A stretch of 64,000 nt of DNA from assembly GCF_900095305.1 (NCBI RefSeq), contig NZ_FMDO01000036.1, positions 32,419 through 96,418 of the forward strand. The letters are read 5' to 3'. Shown one piece after another: positions 9,564 to 18,414 of this stretch. Each line of letters starts with the position of its first letter. The first letter of the stretch is position 1. The DNA is from Proteiniborus sp. DW1. Its GTDB lineage: Bacteria; Bacillota; Clostridia; Tissierellales; Proteiniboraceae. Under the pieces are notes generated by a model. That model did not search any database. It was not told where the DNA came from and saw nothing but the letters and a program-made list of their open reading frames with translations. The translations under genes were made by a program, and so were the position numbers.

Positions 9564-10601
9564 TTAATTATCTAATTGTCCTTCGCTTTTTATATCTATT
9601 TTCCAGCCAGTTAGTTTTGCTGCAAGTCTAGCATTCTGGCCTTCTTTACCTATAGCTAACGATAATTGATAGTCAGGTACTACAATTAAGGCAGACTTTT
9701 CACTTTCATTTACATCAACCTTTATAACTTTAGCAGGGCTTAAACTGTTGGATAAAAACTCCTCAATATCCTTACTCCAATTAATTATATCGATTTTTTC
9801 GCCCTTTAACTCAGAAACAATTGCTTTAACCCTAGCACCTTTAAATCCAACACATGCTCCAACAGGATCTACATTTGGGTCTTTAGAATACACTGCAATC
9901 TTAGTTCTTGATCCTGCCTCTCTTGAAATACTATAGATATCAACAATTCCTTCTTGTATTTCTGGAACTTCAAGCTCAAAAAGTCTTTTAACAAGACCTG
10001 GGTGTGTTCTAGAAAGTAGGATTTGAGGGCCTTTAGTAGTCTTTTTAACTTCTAGAATATATGCCTTTATCCTATCTCCTTGATTGTAAACCTCACCTTG
10101 AATTTGCTCGCTTGGAGCCAATATTCCTTCTGTTTTATCTAAGTCTACGTAAACATTGTTTTTGCTAACTCTCTGAACTAATCCGGTTACAATCTCATTT
10201 TCTCTGTTGATGAATTCATCAAAGACTATTTCTCTTTCAGCCTCTTTTATTTTTTGCATTACAACCTGCTTTGCAGTTTGAGCAGCTATCCTTCCAAAGT
10301 TTCTAGGTGTAATCTCTATATTAACTATATCATTTATATCATACCTTGTGTCTATTTCCTTAGCAGCTTCTAAGCTAATTTCAAGCAAATCGTCTTCTAC
10401 TGATTCAACCACTGTTTTCTTTGCATATACTTTTACTTCACCATTTTCTTTGTTTATTGCTACCTCAACATTTTGTGAAGAGCCAAAATTCTTTTTATAA
10501 CCTGAAATAAGAGCTGCTTCTAATGCTTCGAATATTGTGTCTTTGCGAATACCTTTCTCTTTTTCAATTTCTTCAAGGGCCTCTATAAACTCGGCTTTCA
10601 T
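9564..10601 (-). CDS. nusA: Transcription termination/antitermination factor NusA
   Basis: A 345-residue NusA that binds RNA polymerase and nascent RNA and controls pausing, termination and antitermination. Domains in order: N-terminal polymerase-binding domain (MKAEFIEALEEIEKEKG), S1 (about 135-200, VTGLVQRVSKNNVYVDL), KH1 (about 230-275, VDPVGACVGFKGARVKAI) and KH2 (about 300-340, LAIGKEGQNARLAAKLTGW). It lacks the C-terminal acidic repeats of proteobacterial NusA, as is normal in Bacillota. It follows rimP by 19 bp. Confidence 0.97.
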   Translation of the reverse strand: MKAEFIEALEEIEKEKGIRKDTIFEALEAALISGYKKNFGSSQNVEVAINKENGEVKVYAKKTVVESVEDDLLEISLEAAKEIDTRYDINDIVNIEITPRNFGRIAAQTAKQVVMQKIKEAEREIVFDEFINRENEIVTGLVQRVSKNNVYVDLDKTEGILAPSEQIQGEVYNQGDRIKAYILEVKKTTKGPQILLSRTHPGLVKRLFELEVPEIQEGIVDIYSISREAGSRTKIAVYSKDPNVDPVGACVGFKGARVKAIVSELKGEKIDIINWSKDIEEFLSNSLSPAKVIKVDVNESEKSALIVVPDYQLSLAIGKEGQNARLAAKLTGWKIDIKSEGQLDN

Positions 10602-10620
10602 ATCCCCTTTAACCTCCCTA

Positions 10621-11085
10621 CTAAAATTTAATAGCTAGATTAATCTTTGATATAATCTCTCTATCTATCTGAATCTTTTCTTCTTTTTCATTGATAATTA
10701 TTATATTTTTATCATCAAAGCTAACTAGTTTGCCAATATACTTTTTCTTGCCATTTAGTTGCTTATACAGACTAATTTCTATATCTTTTCCAAAGCTTCT
10801 TTCTAAATCCTTGTTATTTTTAAGCGGTCTATCTAGTCCAGGTGAAGATACTTCTAAAAAATAATTTTCTTTTATAGGGTCTTTTTCATCAAGGAGAACA
10901 CTTAATTCTTCACTTACTCTTTGACAGTCATCTATTGTTACTCCGCCGGGTTTATCAATAAACACTCTTAAATAAAAGTGTGGACCTTCTTTTATGTACT
11001 CCACATCAACTAATTCATAGGTAAATTTTAACAATATCGGTTCTAGCATTTCTGCAACCATATTTTCTATTGCTGCTTTTTTCAT
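10621..11085 (-). CDS. rimP: Ribosome maturation factor RimP
   Basis: About 154 residues. RimP assists late 30S maturation. The N-terminal domain shows LVDVEYIKEGPHFYLRVFID, DDCQRVSEELS and the conserved YFLEVSSPGLDRPLK; a small SH3-like C-terminal domain follows. The start is the ATG at 11085 after GGAGGTGAACAT, not the longer reading frame 18 bases upstream, which overlaps that site. It heads the rimP-nusA-infB operon behind the hairpin terminator at 11164-11185. Confidence 0.96.
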   Translation of the reverse strand: MKKAAIENMVAEMLEPILLKFTYELVDVEYIKEGPHFYLRVFIDKPGGVTIDDCQRVSEELSVLLDEKDPIKENYFLEVSSPGLDRPLKNNKDLERSFGKDIEISLYKQLNGKKKYIGKLVSFDDKNIIIINEKEEKIQIDREIISKINLAIKF

Positions 11086-11163
11086 ATGTTCACCTCCAAA
11101 CAATTACGTTTATATTTTGCCATAAAATAGCTTAATTATTCTAAATGCATATTATAATAAAGT

Positions 11164-11185
11164 AAGAGTGGGAAATCCCACTCTT
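11164..11185 (-). terminator. Terminator between the MgtC-family gene and rimP
   Basis: A perfect 10-bp inverted repeat (AAGAGTGGGA / TCCCACTCTT) with a 2-base spacer lies in the 259-bp gap between the two genes. On the minus strand it is followed by the T-rich ACTTTATTATAAT. It separates the rpsB-to-MgtC block from the rimP operon. No confident promoter was picked out in the rest of the gap. Confidence 0.7.
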
Positions 11186-11344
11186 GCTGCATAGGTCTAT
11201 TTAATTAAAGCATATCATATTTTTTTCCAAAAATCAAATATTAAATAAAGTAAGCTTACTGCTACTATATAATTCATATAAAAATATATTCTAAAGCTTC
11301 TAACATAAACATCTATACTTTTCTAATATTATTTTCCTAATCCT

Positions 11345-12010
11345 TTATGATCTATTTTGTACATCTATCACACCATCTTCATCACTTAATTTGCTTATTA
11401 ATTCATTCTTTAAAGATATATTAGGGATTTTTATAATTAAATTCACTATTTCTATTTGTTCATCCTCTGGAACTAACTCTATATTTAAAATATGTCCGCC
11501 TAGATCTCCAATAATTTTACATATCTTTCCTAGTTGTCCTGGCTTACTAATAGCAGTTATCTTAAGATTCATGTAGTTTCTTCTTAATTTTATGTGCTTT
11601 TCAAACTTCGAGAAAGACAATAAAGTAATAAGTACTAATGATACTGTAATTATGGCGCCTAGATAAAAACCTGCACCAACAGCAATGCCTATGCAAGCTA
11701 CTGCCCATAAGCTTGCAGCTGTAGTCAATCCTCTAACGGTATCGCCTTGTCTAATAATAGTTCCAGCACCTAAAAAACCTATTCCGCTTATTACCTGGGC
11801 ACCAAGTCTGTCAGGTTGTAAAGATGTCTGTTCCTTAAACATATCAAAAATAAAAATAGAAGTAAGCATAACAAGTGTTGAACCTACACATACTAAAATA
11901 TGAGTCCTAAGCCCAGCAGGTCTTTTTATACTTTCCCTCTCAATCCCTATAATACCTGATAATATAACTGAAAGGATGAGTCGAGTAACCACTTCTTTAA
12001 TCGAAATCAT
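11345..12010 (-). CDS. MgtC/SapB-family membrane protein with C-terminal ACT-like domain
   Basis: This 221-residue membrane protein has the MgtC/SapB motif near the N-terminus (SGIIGIERESIKRPAGLRTH, then LVCVGSTLVML) and about four hydrophobic segments up to residue 130. The C-terminal 75 residues look like an ACT regulatory domain (ITAISKPGQLGKICKIIGD). This layout is that of YhiD/SapB-type proteins of Gram-positive bacteria. MgtC of Salmonella is linked to Mg2+ limitation and ATP synthase control, but the role of this branch is not settled. It is the last gene of its block, 8 bp after the glycosyltransferase gene, with AGGTGATGAA before the ATG. Confidence 0.85.
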   Translation of the reverse strand: MISIKEVVTRLILSVILSGIIGIERESIKRPAGLRTHILVCVGSTLVMLTSIFIFDMFKEQTSLQPDRLGAQVISGIGFLGAGTIIRQGDTVRGLTTAASLWAVACIGIAVGAGFYLGAIITVSLVLITLLSFSKFEKHIKLRRNYMNLKITAISKPGQLGKICKIIGDLGGHILNIELVPEDEQIEIVNLIIKIPNISLKNELISKLSDEDGVIDVQNRS

Positions 12011-12018
12011 TTCATCAC

Positions 12019-12654
12019 CTATCTATAACTAGTAATAACTTTTACTATATCCCAGTACATCTTCATCCTAGAAATGAAACCTTTTATTATACCTAATTTC
12101 TCTTCTTTCATTACATGAGTAAGATTTTCTAAAATTATTTCTTTTGTTTTGATATTGTTTATCGTCACATACTTCGTTAAAGCAACTTCTACCCCATACC
12201 TTGTTATATCAATATTGGGAATACTTTCAAATAAATACCTTCTTATTGCCCTTTGACCTGATAAATATGGAGCCACCTTTTGGGCTAAATCCGTAGTAAG
12301 CCTACCATTACTAAATACTCCAATTGTCATATCAACATCTCCATTAACTACTGGAATCAATAAGTCAATTATATGTTGCTCACTAAGACCAATCAGATCT
12401 GCATCTAAAAACAATAGTATTTCTGACTGTGTGGCATTTACACCTTTATTCAAAGCTCCACCTTTACCAATATTATCTCTTAAGTCTAATATTCCTACAT
12501 TATGCTTTTTTGCAATATCTACAGTTTTGTCTATAGAGCCATCGCTTACCACTATTATTTCGTCTACTAATTTAACCTTTTTTACTGCTTTAATAACGTC
12601 ACCAATTGTTTTTTCCTCATTATATGCTGGTATTATAACAGTTATTGAACACAT
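12019..12654 (-). CDS. Family 2 glycosyltransferase
   Basis: A 211-residue GT2 (GT-A fold) enzyme. It starts SITVIIPAYNEEKTIGDVI and has EIIVVSDGSIDKT, NIGKGGALNKGV and the metal-binding DxD as LLFLDADLIG. There is no membrane segment, unlike dolichyl-phosphate mannosyltransferase-like enzymes with C-terminal anchors. The layout recalls small cytosolic glycosyltransferases such as glucosyl-phosphoglycerate synthases and sugar-to-lipid carriers, but donor and acceptor cannot be read from the sequence. AAGGTGG precedes the ATG. It lies between ispG and the MgtC-family gene, a place where many Firmicutes have proS or polC. Confidence 0.82.
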   Translation of the reverse strand: MCSITVIIPAYNEEKTIGDVIKAVKKVKLVDEIIVVSDGSIDKTVDIAKKHNVGILDLRDNIGKGGALNKGVNATQSEILLFLDADLIGLSEQHIIDLLIPVVNGDVDMTIGVFSNGRLTTDLAQKVAPYLSGQRAIRRYLFESIPNIDITRYGVEVALTKYVTINNIKTKEIILENLTHVMKEEKLGIIKGFISRMKMYWDIVKVITSYR

Positions 12655-12686
12655 TTAACCACCTTAACTTTATCTACAAGTTTTGT

Positions 12687-13733
12687 CTATAATTTCTCTA
12701 TTTCATAAATAAGCTCATCAAGCAACTTATCTTCGTCGACTTTTTTAATTATTTGACCTTTTTTAAATATTAGAGCTGAGCCTTTACCTCCTGCTATGCC
12801 TAAATCAGCTTCTCTAGCTTCTCCAGGTCCATTAACTGCACATCCCATAATTGCAATTTTAATAGGTTTTGAAATATTATGTATTCTCTTTTCAACTTTA
12901 TTAACTAAGTCAATTAAATCTATTTGAGTTCTTCCACATGTAGGACATGAAATTATTTCTATCTTATCCTTAAGTAAACCTAAAGTTCTTAAAATCTGTT
13001 TGCCAACCTTTACTTCTTCAACTGGATTACCTGTAAGTGAAACCCTAATAGTATCTCCTATTCCCATTAGAAGCAACGAACCAATACCTATAGAAGATTT
13101 AATTGTTCCAGTCCAAGGAGTTCCTGATTCAGTTATTCCAATGTGAAATGGATATTCAATTGATTCTGCAGCCTTTTTATATGACTTTACAGTTAATGCT
13201 ATATCTGTTGCTTTTAAAGAAACCTTTATGTTATTATAATTCAAGTCTTCTAATATTCTAATATGTTCTAATGCACTATATAACATAGAATCCTCATTTA
13301 TCCCATTAAATTTCTCTATTATTTCCCGCTTTATAGAACCAGAATTAACTCCTATTCTTATAGGTATTTGCCTATCTTTACAAGCAAGAACTACTTCCTT
13401 CACCTTATCCTTTGAGCCAATGTTTCCTGGATTTATTCTAAGACCATCTGCTCCATTTTTTATTGCACTAAGAGCAAGTCTATAATCAAAATGTATATCT
13501 GCAACAAGTGGAATGTTAATTTCTTGCTTAATTTTTTTTATAGCTTCAGCAGCATCATTATCTGGAACAGCAACTCGTACTATATCACAACCTGTCTCTT
13601 CTAATTCCAATATTTGCTTAACTGTCCTTTCTACATCTCTTGTATCTGTATTAGTCATGGACTGAACTGTTATAGGGTTCTCTCCACCAATACCAACATT
13701 GCCTACAAAAATTTCTTTGCTTTTTCTTCTCAT
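12687..13733 (-). CDS. ispG: 4-hydroxy-3-methylbut-2-enyl diphosphate synthase (flavodoxin)
   Basis: A 348-residue [4Fe-4S] enzyme that makes HMBPP from MEcPP in the MEP isoprenoid pathway. The N-terminal TIM barrel shows GGENPITVQSMTNTDTRDV and GLRINPGNIG. The C-terminal cluster ligands are in CPTCGRTQIDL and CAVNGPGEAREADLGIAGG. Length is that of the bacterial single-unit form. It follows rseP by 11 bp and shares the operon with dxr, the earlier enzyme of the pathway. Confidence 0.97.
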   Translation of the reverse strand: MRRKSKEIFVGNVGIGGENPITVQSMTNTDTRDVERTVKQILELEETGCDIVRVAVPDNDAAEAIKKIKQEINIPLVADIHFDYRLALSAIKNGADGLRINPGNIGSKDKVKEVVLACKDRQIPIRIGVNSGSIKREIIEKFNGINEDSMLYSALEHIRILEDLNYNNIKVSLKATDIALTVKSYKKAAESIEYPFHIGITESGTPWTGTIKSSIGIGSLLLMGIGDTIRVSLTGNPVEEVKVGKQILRTLGLLKDKIEIISCPTCGRTQIDLIDLVNKVEKRIHNISKPIKIAIMGCAVNGPGEAREADLGIAGGKGSALIFKKGQIIKKVDEDKLLDELIYEIEKL

Positions 13734-13744
13734 GGTTTCACCGC

Positions 13745-14752
13745 CTAGAAAATATTAAATTTTATTAAGTCTTTATAGGCTACTACTAACATTAACAATA
13801 TTAAAAATACAAAGCCTATAAAGTGAATAAATCCTTCTCTCTCTGGATTTACTGGTTTACCACGAATCAATTCAAGCAAAAGGAAAACAAGTCTACTTCC
13901 ATCAAGTGCAGGTATAGGTAAAAGATTAAAAAATCCTAGATTTATACTAATAAATCCTGCAACATAAAGAACGTATTGAAAGCCTGACTTAGCAGCTTCT
14001 CCAACAAGATATACTATTCCTACTGGACCTGATATGTCTCCACTACTTACTTTTCCTCTAAAAAGCATAGCTATAAATTGGAACATTAAGCCCAATATCA
14101 TTATCATGTTCTGAAATCCACTTTTTATTGATAGTGGCAATGATTTAACTAATTTAGGAGTAATCCCGATAATTAATCTGTTTTCTTCTTTATTAGTTAT
14201 TGGTTTCATAATAAAGTTATACTCTTTTCCATTTCTAATAACTGAAACTGTTATTTCTTCTCCATTAGAGGTGCCAATATAGTTTTTAATATCATCCCAA
14301 CTATTAACTTCAGAACCATTTATGCTTTTTATAGTATCTCCACTTCTAAGCCCTGATTCATATGCAGGCAATCTCTCTGTAGCCTCATCTATAGTCGTAG
14401 TAGGTACTCCTACATTATAAGCATAAATACTAAACACTATAATAGCTAGAACAAAGTTCATTATAGCTCCTGCAGCTATAACAGCCATTCTTACTCCAAT
14501 CGGCTTTTTACTAAAACTCTTTTCATCATCAGAGTGTTCGTCTTCACCTTCCATTTTTACGTAGCCACCAATAGGTAATAACCTTAAGCTATAATCTGTG
14601 TCCCCTTTATTTATTTTAAATAATCTTGGCCCCATACCAATAGCAAACTCATGTACCTTAATTCCAGAAATTTTAGCTATAATAAAGTGCCCAAATTCAT
14701 GAAAAACTACAACTATAAAAAAAACAAAAATCGTCGCCAAAGCAGTTTGCAA
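13745..14752 (-). CDS. rseP: RIP metalloprotease RseP (site-2 protease)
   Basis: A 335-residue intramembrane zinc protease. Residues 5-25 form a first membrane helix carrying the HEFGH active site. A PDZ domain follows (about 120-195, GLRSGDTIKSINGSEVNSW). The second zinc motif is NLLPIPALDGSRLVFLL near the C-terminus, with a last membrane helix after it. In Bacillus the orthologue RasP cleaves anti-sigma factors and FtsL. The start is TTG at 14752 with AAGGTGGTG upstream. It lies between dxr and ispG, the normal Firmicutes arrangement. Confidence 0.95.
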   Translation of the reverse strand: MQTALATIFVFFIVVVFHEFGHFIIAKISGIKVHEFAIGMGPRLFKINKGDTDYSLRLLPIGGYVKMEGEDEHSDDEKSFSKKPIGVRMAVIAAGAIMNFVLAIIVFSIYAYNVGVPTTTIDEATERLPAYESGLRSGDTIKSINGSEVNSWDDIKNYIGTSNGEEITVSVIRNGKEYNFIMKPITNKEENRLIIGITPKLVKSLPLSIKSGFQNMIMILGLMFQFIAMLFRGKVSSGDISGPVGIVYLVGEAAKSGFQYVLYVAGFISINLGFFNLLPIPALDGSRLVFLLLELIRGKPVNPEREGFIHFIGFVFLILLMLVVAYKDLIKFNIF

Positions 14753-14767
14753 TTATAAAACACCACC

Positions 14768-15916
14768 TTAATTACATGTTCTACTTAGAATTTCACTTCT
14801 CGCCCATTTATCACTATCTAAAATATCATCTAGAGTAGGATTATTAATTGTAATATGGCGAGTCATTGTATTATGAATAATCTCGGGAATTTCTAAAAAT
14901 TTTATTTGGTTATTTAAAAACATTTCTACAGCAACTTCATTTGCAGCATTTAGTACTGCTGGCATAGTTCCTCCAATATTAATGGCTTCATAAGCTAACT
15001 CTAAGCATGGAAAAACTTCTGTATTAGGAACTTCAAAGGACAGCTCCTTTAGACTGATAAAGTCAAGCTTTTTTAATTGGTTTCCTACTCTCTTAGGATG
15101 AGTTAACGCATATTGTATAGGTATTCTCATGTCAGGAATACCTAAATGAGCAATTATACTACCATCAATATATTCTACCATAGAGTGTATTATACTTTGA
15201 GGATGTACTATTACTTCGATTTTATCAATATTAATATCAAATAGCCACCTTGCTTCTATAACCTCGAGCCCCTTATTCATTAAGGTGGCAGAATCAATAG
15301 TTAGTTTTTTACCCATTTTCCAATTAGGATGCTTAAGAGCATCTTCTACCTTAACGTTTTCTAAATCACCTTTTTTTCGTCCCCTAAAAGGTCCTCCTGA
15401 GGCAGTCAATATTAGTTTTGAAATCTCATCTCTATTTCCACATCTTAAAGCCTGAAAAATCGCAGAATGTTCACTGTCAACTGGAATTATATCCACATTA
15501 TTTCTTGAAGCTTCCCTCATTACAATTTCTCCAGCTGTTACTAATGTTTCCTTATTGGCTAGTGCAATTTTTTTACCGCATTTAATTGCTTCCAAAGTTG
15601 GAAGTAGTCCTATCATACCAACCACTGAAGTAATTACTATATCAATATCCTCTAGAACAACCGCCTCAATTAGTCCTTCAATCCCAGAGCTTACTTTTAT
15701 ATTATACCCTTTGAGCCTATCCTTTAAAATCTTAGATTTTTGTAAATCCATAACTACGACAAGCTTGGGATTGAATTCTAAAGCCTGTTGTTCAATCAAA
15801 TCAATATTTTTATTAGTAGTTAAAGATACCACCTTATATTCTTTAGAGCTTTTTATAACATCTAGAGCTTGAGTCCCTATGGAACCTGTAGAACCTAATA
15901 TACTTATTCCTATCAA
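14768..15916 (-). CDS. dxr: 1-deoxy-D-xylulose 5-phosphate reductoisomerase
   Basis: A 382-residue NADPH-dependent enzyme making MEP from DXP, the committed step of the non-mevalonate pathway. The Rossmann motif is ILGSTGSIGTQALDVI. The metal and substrate region shows ALANKETLVTAGEIV, IPVDSEHSAIFQAL, LTASGGPFRG and NWKMGKKLTIDSATLMNKGL. C-terminal NAANEVAVEMFL is present. The start is TTG at 15916, preceded by AAGGAGTGG. It opens a dxr-rseP-ispG group after a 143-bp gap from cdsA. Confidence 0.97.
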   Translation of the reverse strand: MIGISILGSTGSIGTQALDVIKSSKEYKVVSLTTNKNIDLIEQQALEFNPKLVVVMDLQKSKILKDRLKGYNIKVSSGIEGLIEAVVLEDIDIVITSVVGMIGLLPTLEAIKCGKKIALANKETLVTAGEIVMREASRNNVDIIPVDSEHSAIFQALRCGNRDEISKLILTASGGPFRGRKKGDLENVKVEDALKHPNWKMGKKLTIDSATLMNKGLEVIEARWLFDINIDKIEVIVHPQSIIHSMVEYIDGSIIAHLGIPDMRIPIQYALTHPKRVGNQLKKLDFISLKELSFEVPNTEVFPCLELAYEAINIGGTMPAVLNAANEVAVEMFLNNQIKFLEIPEIIHNTMTRHITINNPTLDDILDSDKWARSEILSRTCN

Positions 15917-16059
15917 AATACCACTCCTTATTTTAGACGGATGCTATTTGTCATTGTTACAGTATATTTACAAGATTATGAGAGTATTAATTTATTACTA
16001 AAATACTGGTAACAACAAAAATAGATCAATTTAAATAATATACGCATCTTTAAATAAGA

Positions 16060-16836
16060 CTATCTCAGCACAAACAAAGTTATATAATAATATACTAAAG
16101 GTCCTGTAAAAAGTATGCTATCAAATCTATCTAAAATGCCTCCATGTCCAGGCATTATATTGCCATAATCCTTAATATTTGCTAATCTCTTAATTCTAGA
16201 TGCAGCTAGATCTCCTATTTGAGCCATTATAGAACAAATTATACTTAAAATAGCGATTTTTAAAAAATTATCAAGCTTGAAGTAATAGGAAAAAGCTAAA
16301 TTTAAAACTAGACTTCCAAAAATTCCTCCCAAAAAACCCTCTACACTTTTCTTAGGACTTAAATTGGGGCAGAGTTTTCTCTTCCCAAAATTGACTCCTA
16401 TAAAATAAGCAAAGGTATCTGTACCCCAAGCAGTTATAAACACAATCCAAATATAAATGCTACCACCTAGTAAGGCAATATGAGAAATAAAATAAGGTAT
16501 ATACAAAGCTCCCATAACTGTTATAGCAATGTCACTAATCTTAACTTTTTCATTAAATACTAGAATACAAAGTAAAGATATAACATACAAGAATAGTAGT
16601 ACACTAAAATAATCATTTTTATTTAAAACAATCAATAGAAATAAGCCAACAGCAAACACATAATTCATAAATAAGATAGTCTTAAGTCCGTTAATCTTCC
16701 TAACAGCCCTATCAAACTCATATAATCCAATTAAGGAAATCAGCAAAACAGAAAGATTCAATAATTGACCTCCAACTAGAACTACAGTAAAAAGAATAAT
16801 CAATCCTATTAAACCTGAAATAATTCTAATTTTCAT
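16060..16836 (-). CDS. cdsA: Phosphatidate cytidylyltransferase
   Basis: A 258-residue integral membrane enzyme that makes CDP-diacylglycerol from CTP and phosphatidate, the branch point to all phospholipids. About seven hydrophobic segments are visible. The CdsA signature sits near the C-terminus as ILDRFDSILFTGPLVYYY, preceded by KDYGNIMPGHGG, and KSVEGFLGGIFGS lies upstream. The ATG is preceded by AGGTGAATAGCT and lies 10 bp after uppS, so the two are co-transcribed. Confidence 0.96.
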   Translation of the reverse strand: MKIRIISGLIGLIILFTVVLVGGQLLNLSVLLISLIGLYEFDRAVRKINGLKTILFMNYVFAVGLFLLIVLNKNDYFSVLLFLYVISLLCILVFNEKVKISDIAITVMGALYIPYFISHIALLGGSIYIWIVFITAWGTDTFAYFIGVNFGKRKLCPNLSPKKSVEGFLGGIFGSLVLNLAFSYYFKLDNFLKIAILSIICSIMAQIGDLAASRIKRLANIKDYGNIMPGHGGILDRFDSILFTGPLVYYYITLFVLR

Positions 16837-16846
16837 AGCTATTCAC

Positions 16847-17596
16847 CTAAATTCCTCCAAATCTCCTTTTTCTACTTTGGTATTCAATTAAAGATTTATA
16901 AAGCTGCTCGGTATTAAATTCTGGCCAATAAACGTCTGAAAAAACAAATTCCGTGTAAGCAACTTGATAAAGCAAAAAGTTACTTAGACGCTTTTCTCCA
17001 CTTGGCCTTATTAGTAAGTCTGGATCAGGTTGATTTCTTGTAAAAAGGTAGTTCTTAAATACTTCTTCATTTATTTCATCTAAAATTACATCCCCACTTC
17101 TTACATCTTTAATTAATGACTTAATTCCGTTAACGATTTCGTTTCTGCCACCATAATTCAAAGCAATATTAAGATTCATTTTATCATTGTTTTTAGTTTT
17201 TTCTACTGCCTTTTTCACTTCTTCCCTAGGTAAAGCAGGTAGGTCATCTATATTGCCTAAGATGTTTATTTTTACATTATTTTTATGTAAAGTAGTAAGC
17301 TCTTTTTTAAGATACTCAACTAGCAGTTTCATTAGTGTATCGATTTCTTCCTTGGGACGTCCCCAGTTTTCTGTTGAAAAAGCATAAAGAGTTAAGTAGG
17401 GTATTCCAAGATTTCCAGCAGCTTCAACAATTTCCTTTACTCTTTCAACACCCTCTCTATGGCCTGCTGTTCTAGGAAGTAACCTTTTTCTAGCCCATCT
17501 ACCATTACCATCCATTATTATAGCTACATGCTTAGGTAACTTATCCATATCAATTTTGCTCAACAAAGTATTCGTATTTATTTCATCTCTGCTCAT
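16847..17596 (-). CDS. uppS: Undecaprenyl diphosphate synthase (isoprenyl transferase)
   Basis: A 249-residue cis-prenyltransferase that extends FPP with eight IPP units to make the C55 carrier for cell wall synthesis. Motifs: HVAIIMDGNGRWARKR with the catalytic Asp, YLTLYAFSTENWGRP, and LIRPSGEKRLSNFLLYQVAY. Length is normal. It follows a terminator-like hairpin and precedes cdsA, the usual uppS-cdsA pair. A GGAGG ribosome binding site stands before the ATG. Confidence 0.97.
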   Translation of the reverse strand: MSRDEINTNTLLSKIDMDKLPKHVAIIMDGNGRWARKRLLPRTAGHREGVERVKEIVEAAGNLGIPYLTLYAFSTENWGRPKEEIDTLMKLLVEYLKKELTTLHKNNVKINILGNIDDLPALPREEVKKAVEKTKNNDKMNLNIALNYGGRNEIVNGIKSLIKDVRSGDVILDEINEEVFKNYLFTRNQPDPDLLIRPSGEKRLSNFLLYQVAYTEFVFSDVYWPEFNTEQLYKSLIEYQSRKRRFGGI

Positions 17597-17626
17597 ACTA
17601 TTACCTCCATATACAGTTTAACTACT

Positions 17627-17656
17627 AAAAACCCCTTCTTTACATAAGAAGGGGTT
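17627..17656 (-). terminator. Hairpin terminator between the 64-residue gene and uppS
   Basis: A perfect 11-bp stem (AACCCCTTCTT / AAGAAGGGGTT) with a 5-base loop begins at the stop codon of the 64-residue gene. On the minus strand it is followed by a short TTT before AGTAG. The U-run is short, so it may only partly stop transcription into uppS. Confidence 0.65.
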
Positions 17657-17849
17657 AAAAGTAGCTAACTACAACAGTAATGATACTTCCAGTATCAGTA
17701 CATCTAACTATTCTTGGCTCAAATAGTAAAGGTTCTTTGAGCTTTCTATCCGCTGTTGTCCCTTTAATCTCTATTTTATTGCTACTTTGCTTTTTCAGAA
17801 GATTTAAACCTTCTTCCAGTGGAAACCCTATTATATCATACTTACTCAA
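17655..17849 (-). CDS. Small conserved-looking protein of unknown function between frr and uppS
   Basis: A 64-residue soluble protein of unrecognised function. It begins MSKYDIIGFPLEEGLNLL, and later has RIVRCTDTGSIITVVVSYF, which predicts an N-terminal helix followed by two or three strands, somewhat like one PASTA-type module; that comparison is an impression only. No membrane segment or cysteine pair is present. It starts 5 bp after the frr stop and ends in a terminator-like hairpin, so it appears to be the last gene of the pyrH-frr transcript. The TGA/TAA spacing and preserved frame suggest a real gene. Confidence 0.65.
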   Translation of the reverse strand: MSKYDIIGFPLEEGLNLLKKQSSNKIEIKGTTADRKLKEPLLFEPRIVRCTDTGSIITVVVSYF

Positions 17850-17854
17850 TAAGA

Positions 17855-18412
17855 TTATACCTCCATAAGTTCTTTCTCTTTCTGAACTAGTAGGTTATCG
17901 ATTTCTTCTATATACTTATCTGTAATTTTTTGCATTTGCTCTTCTGCTTGTTTTTGCTCATCTTCAGTTATCTCAGATGCTTTTTGTAGCTTTTTAATTT
18001 GATCATTAGCATCTCTTCTACCATTTCTAATAGCTATTTTAGCAGTTTCTGCAACTTTTTTTACTACCTTAATTAATTCCTTTCTTCTCTCTTCTGTTAA
18101 CTGAGGAATAACTAGTCGAATCACTTTTCCATCTACGGAAGGGTTTAATCCTAAATCTGATTTCAAAATTGATTTTTCTATTTGTGAAATAACACTAACA
18201 TCCCAAGGCTGAATCACTAGTAGCCTAGGCTCTGGTGCTGAAATGTTCGATATTTGATTTAGTGGTGTTTGAGTTCCATAATAATCAATAGTGATTCTGT
18301 CTAATAGAGTTGGATTTGCTCTTCCTGCTCTTATACTATTAAGTTCCTCTTTATAAGCCTTAATAGTTTTTTTCATCTTTTCTTCTGTTTGCTTATGAAT
18401 GTCTAGATACAT
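17855..18412 (-). CDS. frr: Ribosome recycling factor
   Basis: A 185-residue RRF that, with EF-G, splits post-termination ribosomes. The helical domain I and small domain II are both complete. Diagnostic sequences are [52 protein letters not shown] and [11 protein letters not shown]. It starts 2 bp after pyrH behind AAAGGAGG, in the conserved rpsB-tsf-pyrH-frr cluster. Confidence 0.98.
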   Translation of the reverse strand: MYLDIHKQTEEKMKKTIKAYKEELNSIRAGRANPTLLDRITIDYYGTQTPLNQISNISAPEPRLLVIQPWDVSVISQIEKSILKSDLGLNPSVDGKVIRLVIPQLTEERRKELIKVVKKVAETAKIAIRNGRRDANDQIKKLQKASEITEDEQKQAEEQMQKITDKYIEEIDNLLVQKEKELMEV

Positions 18413-18414
18413 AA

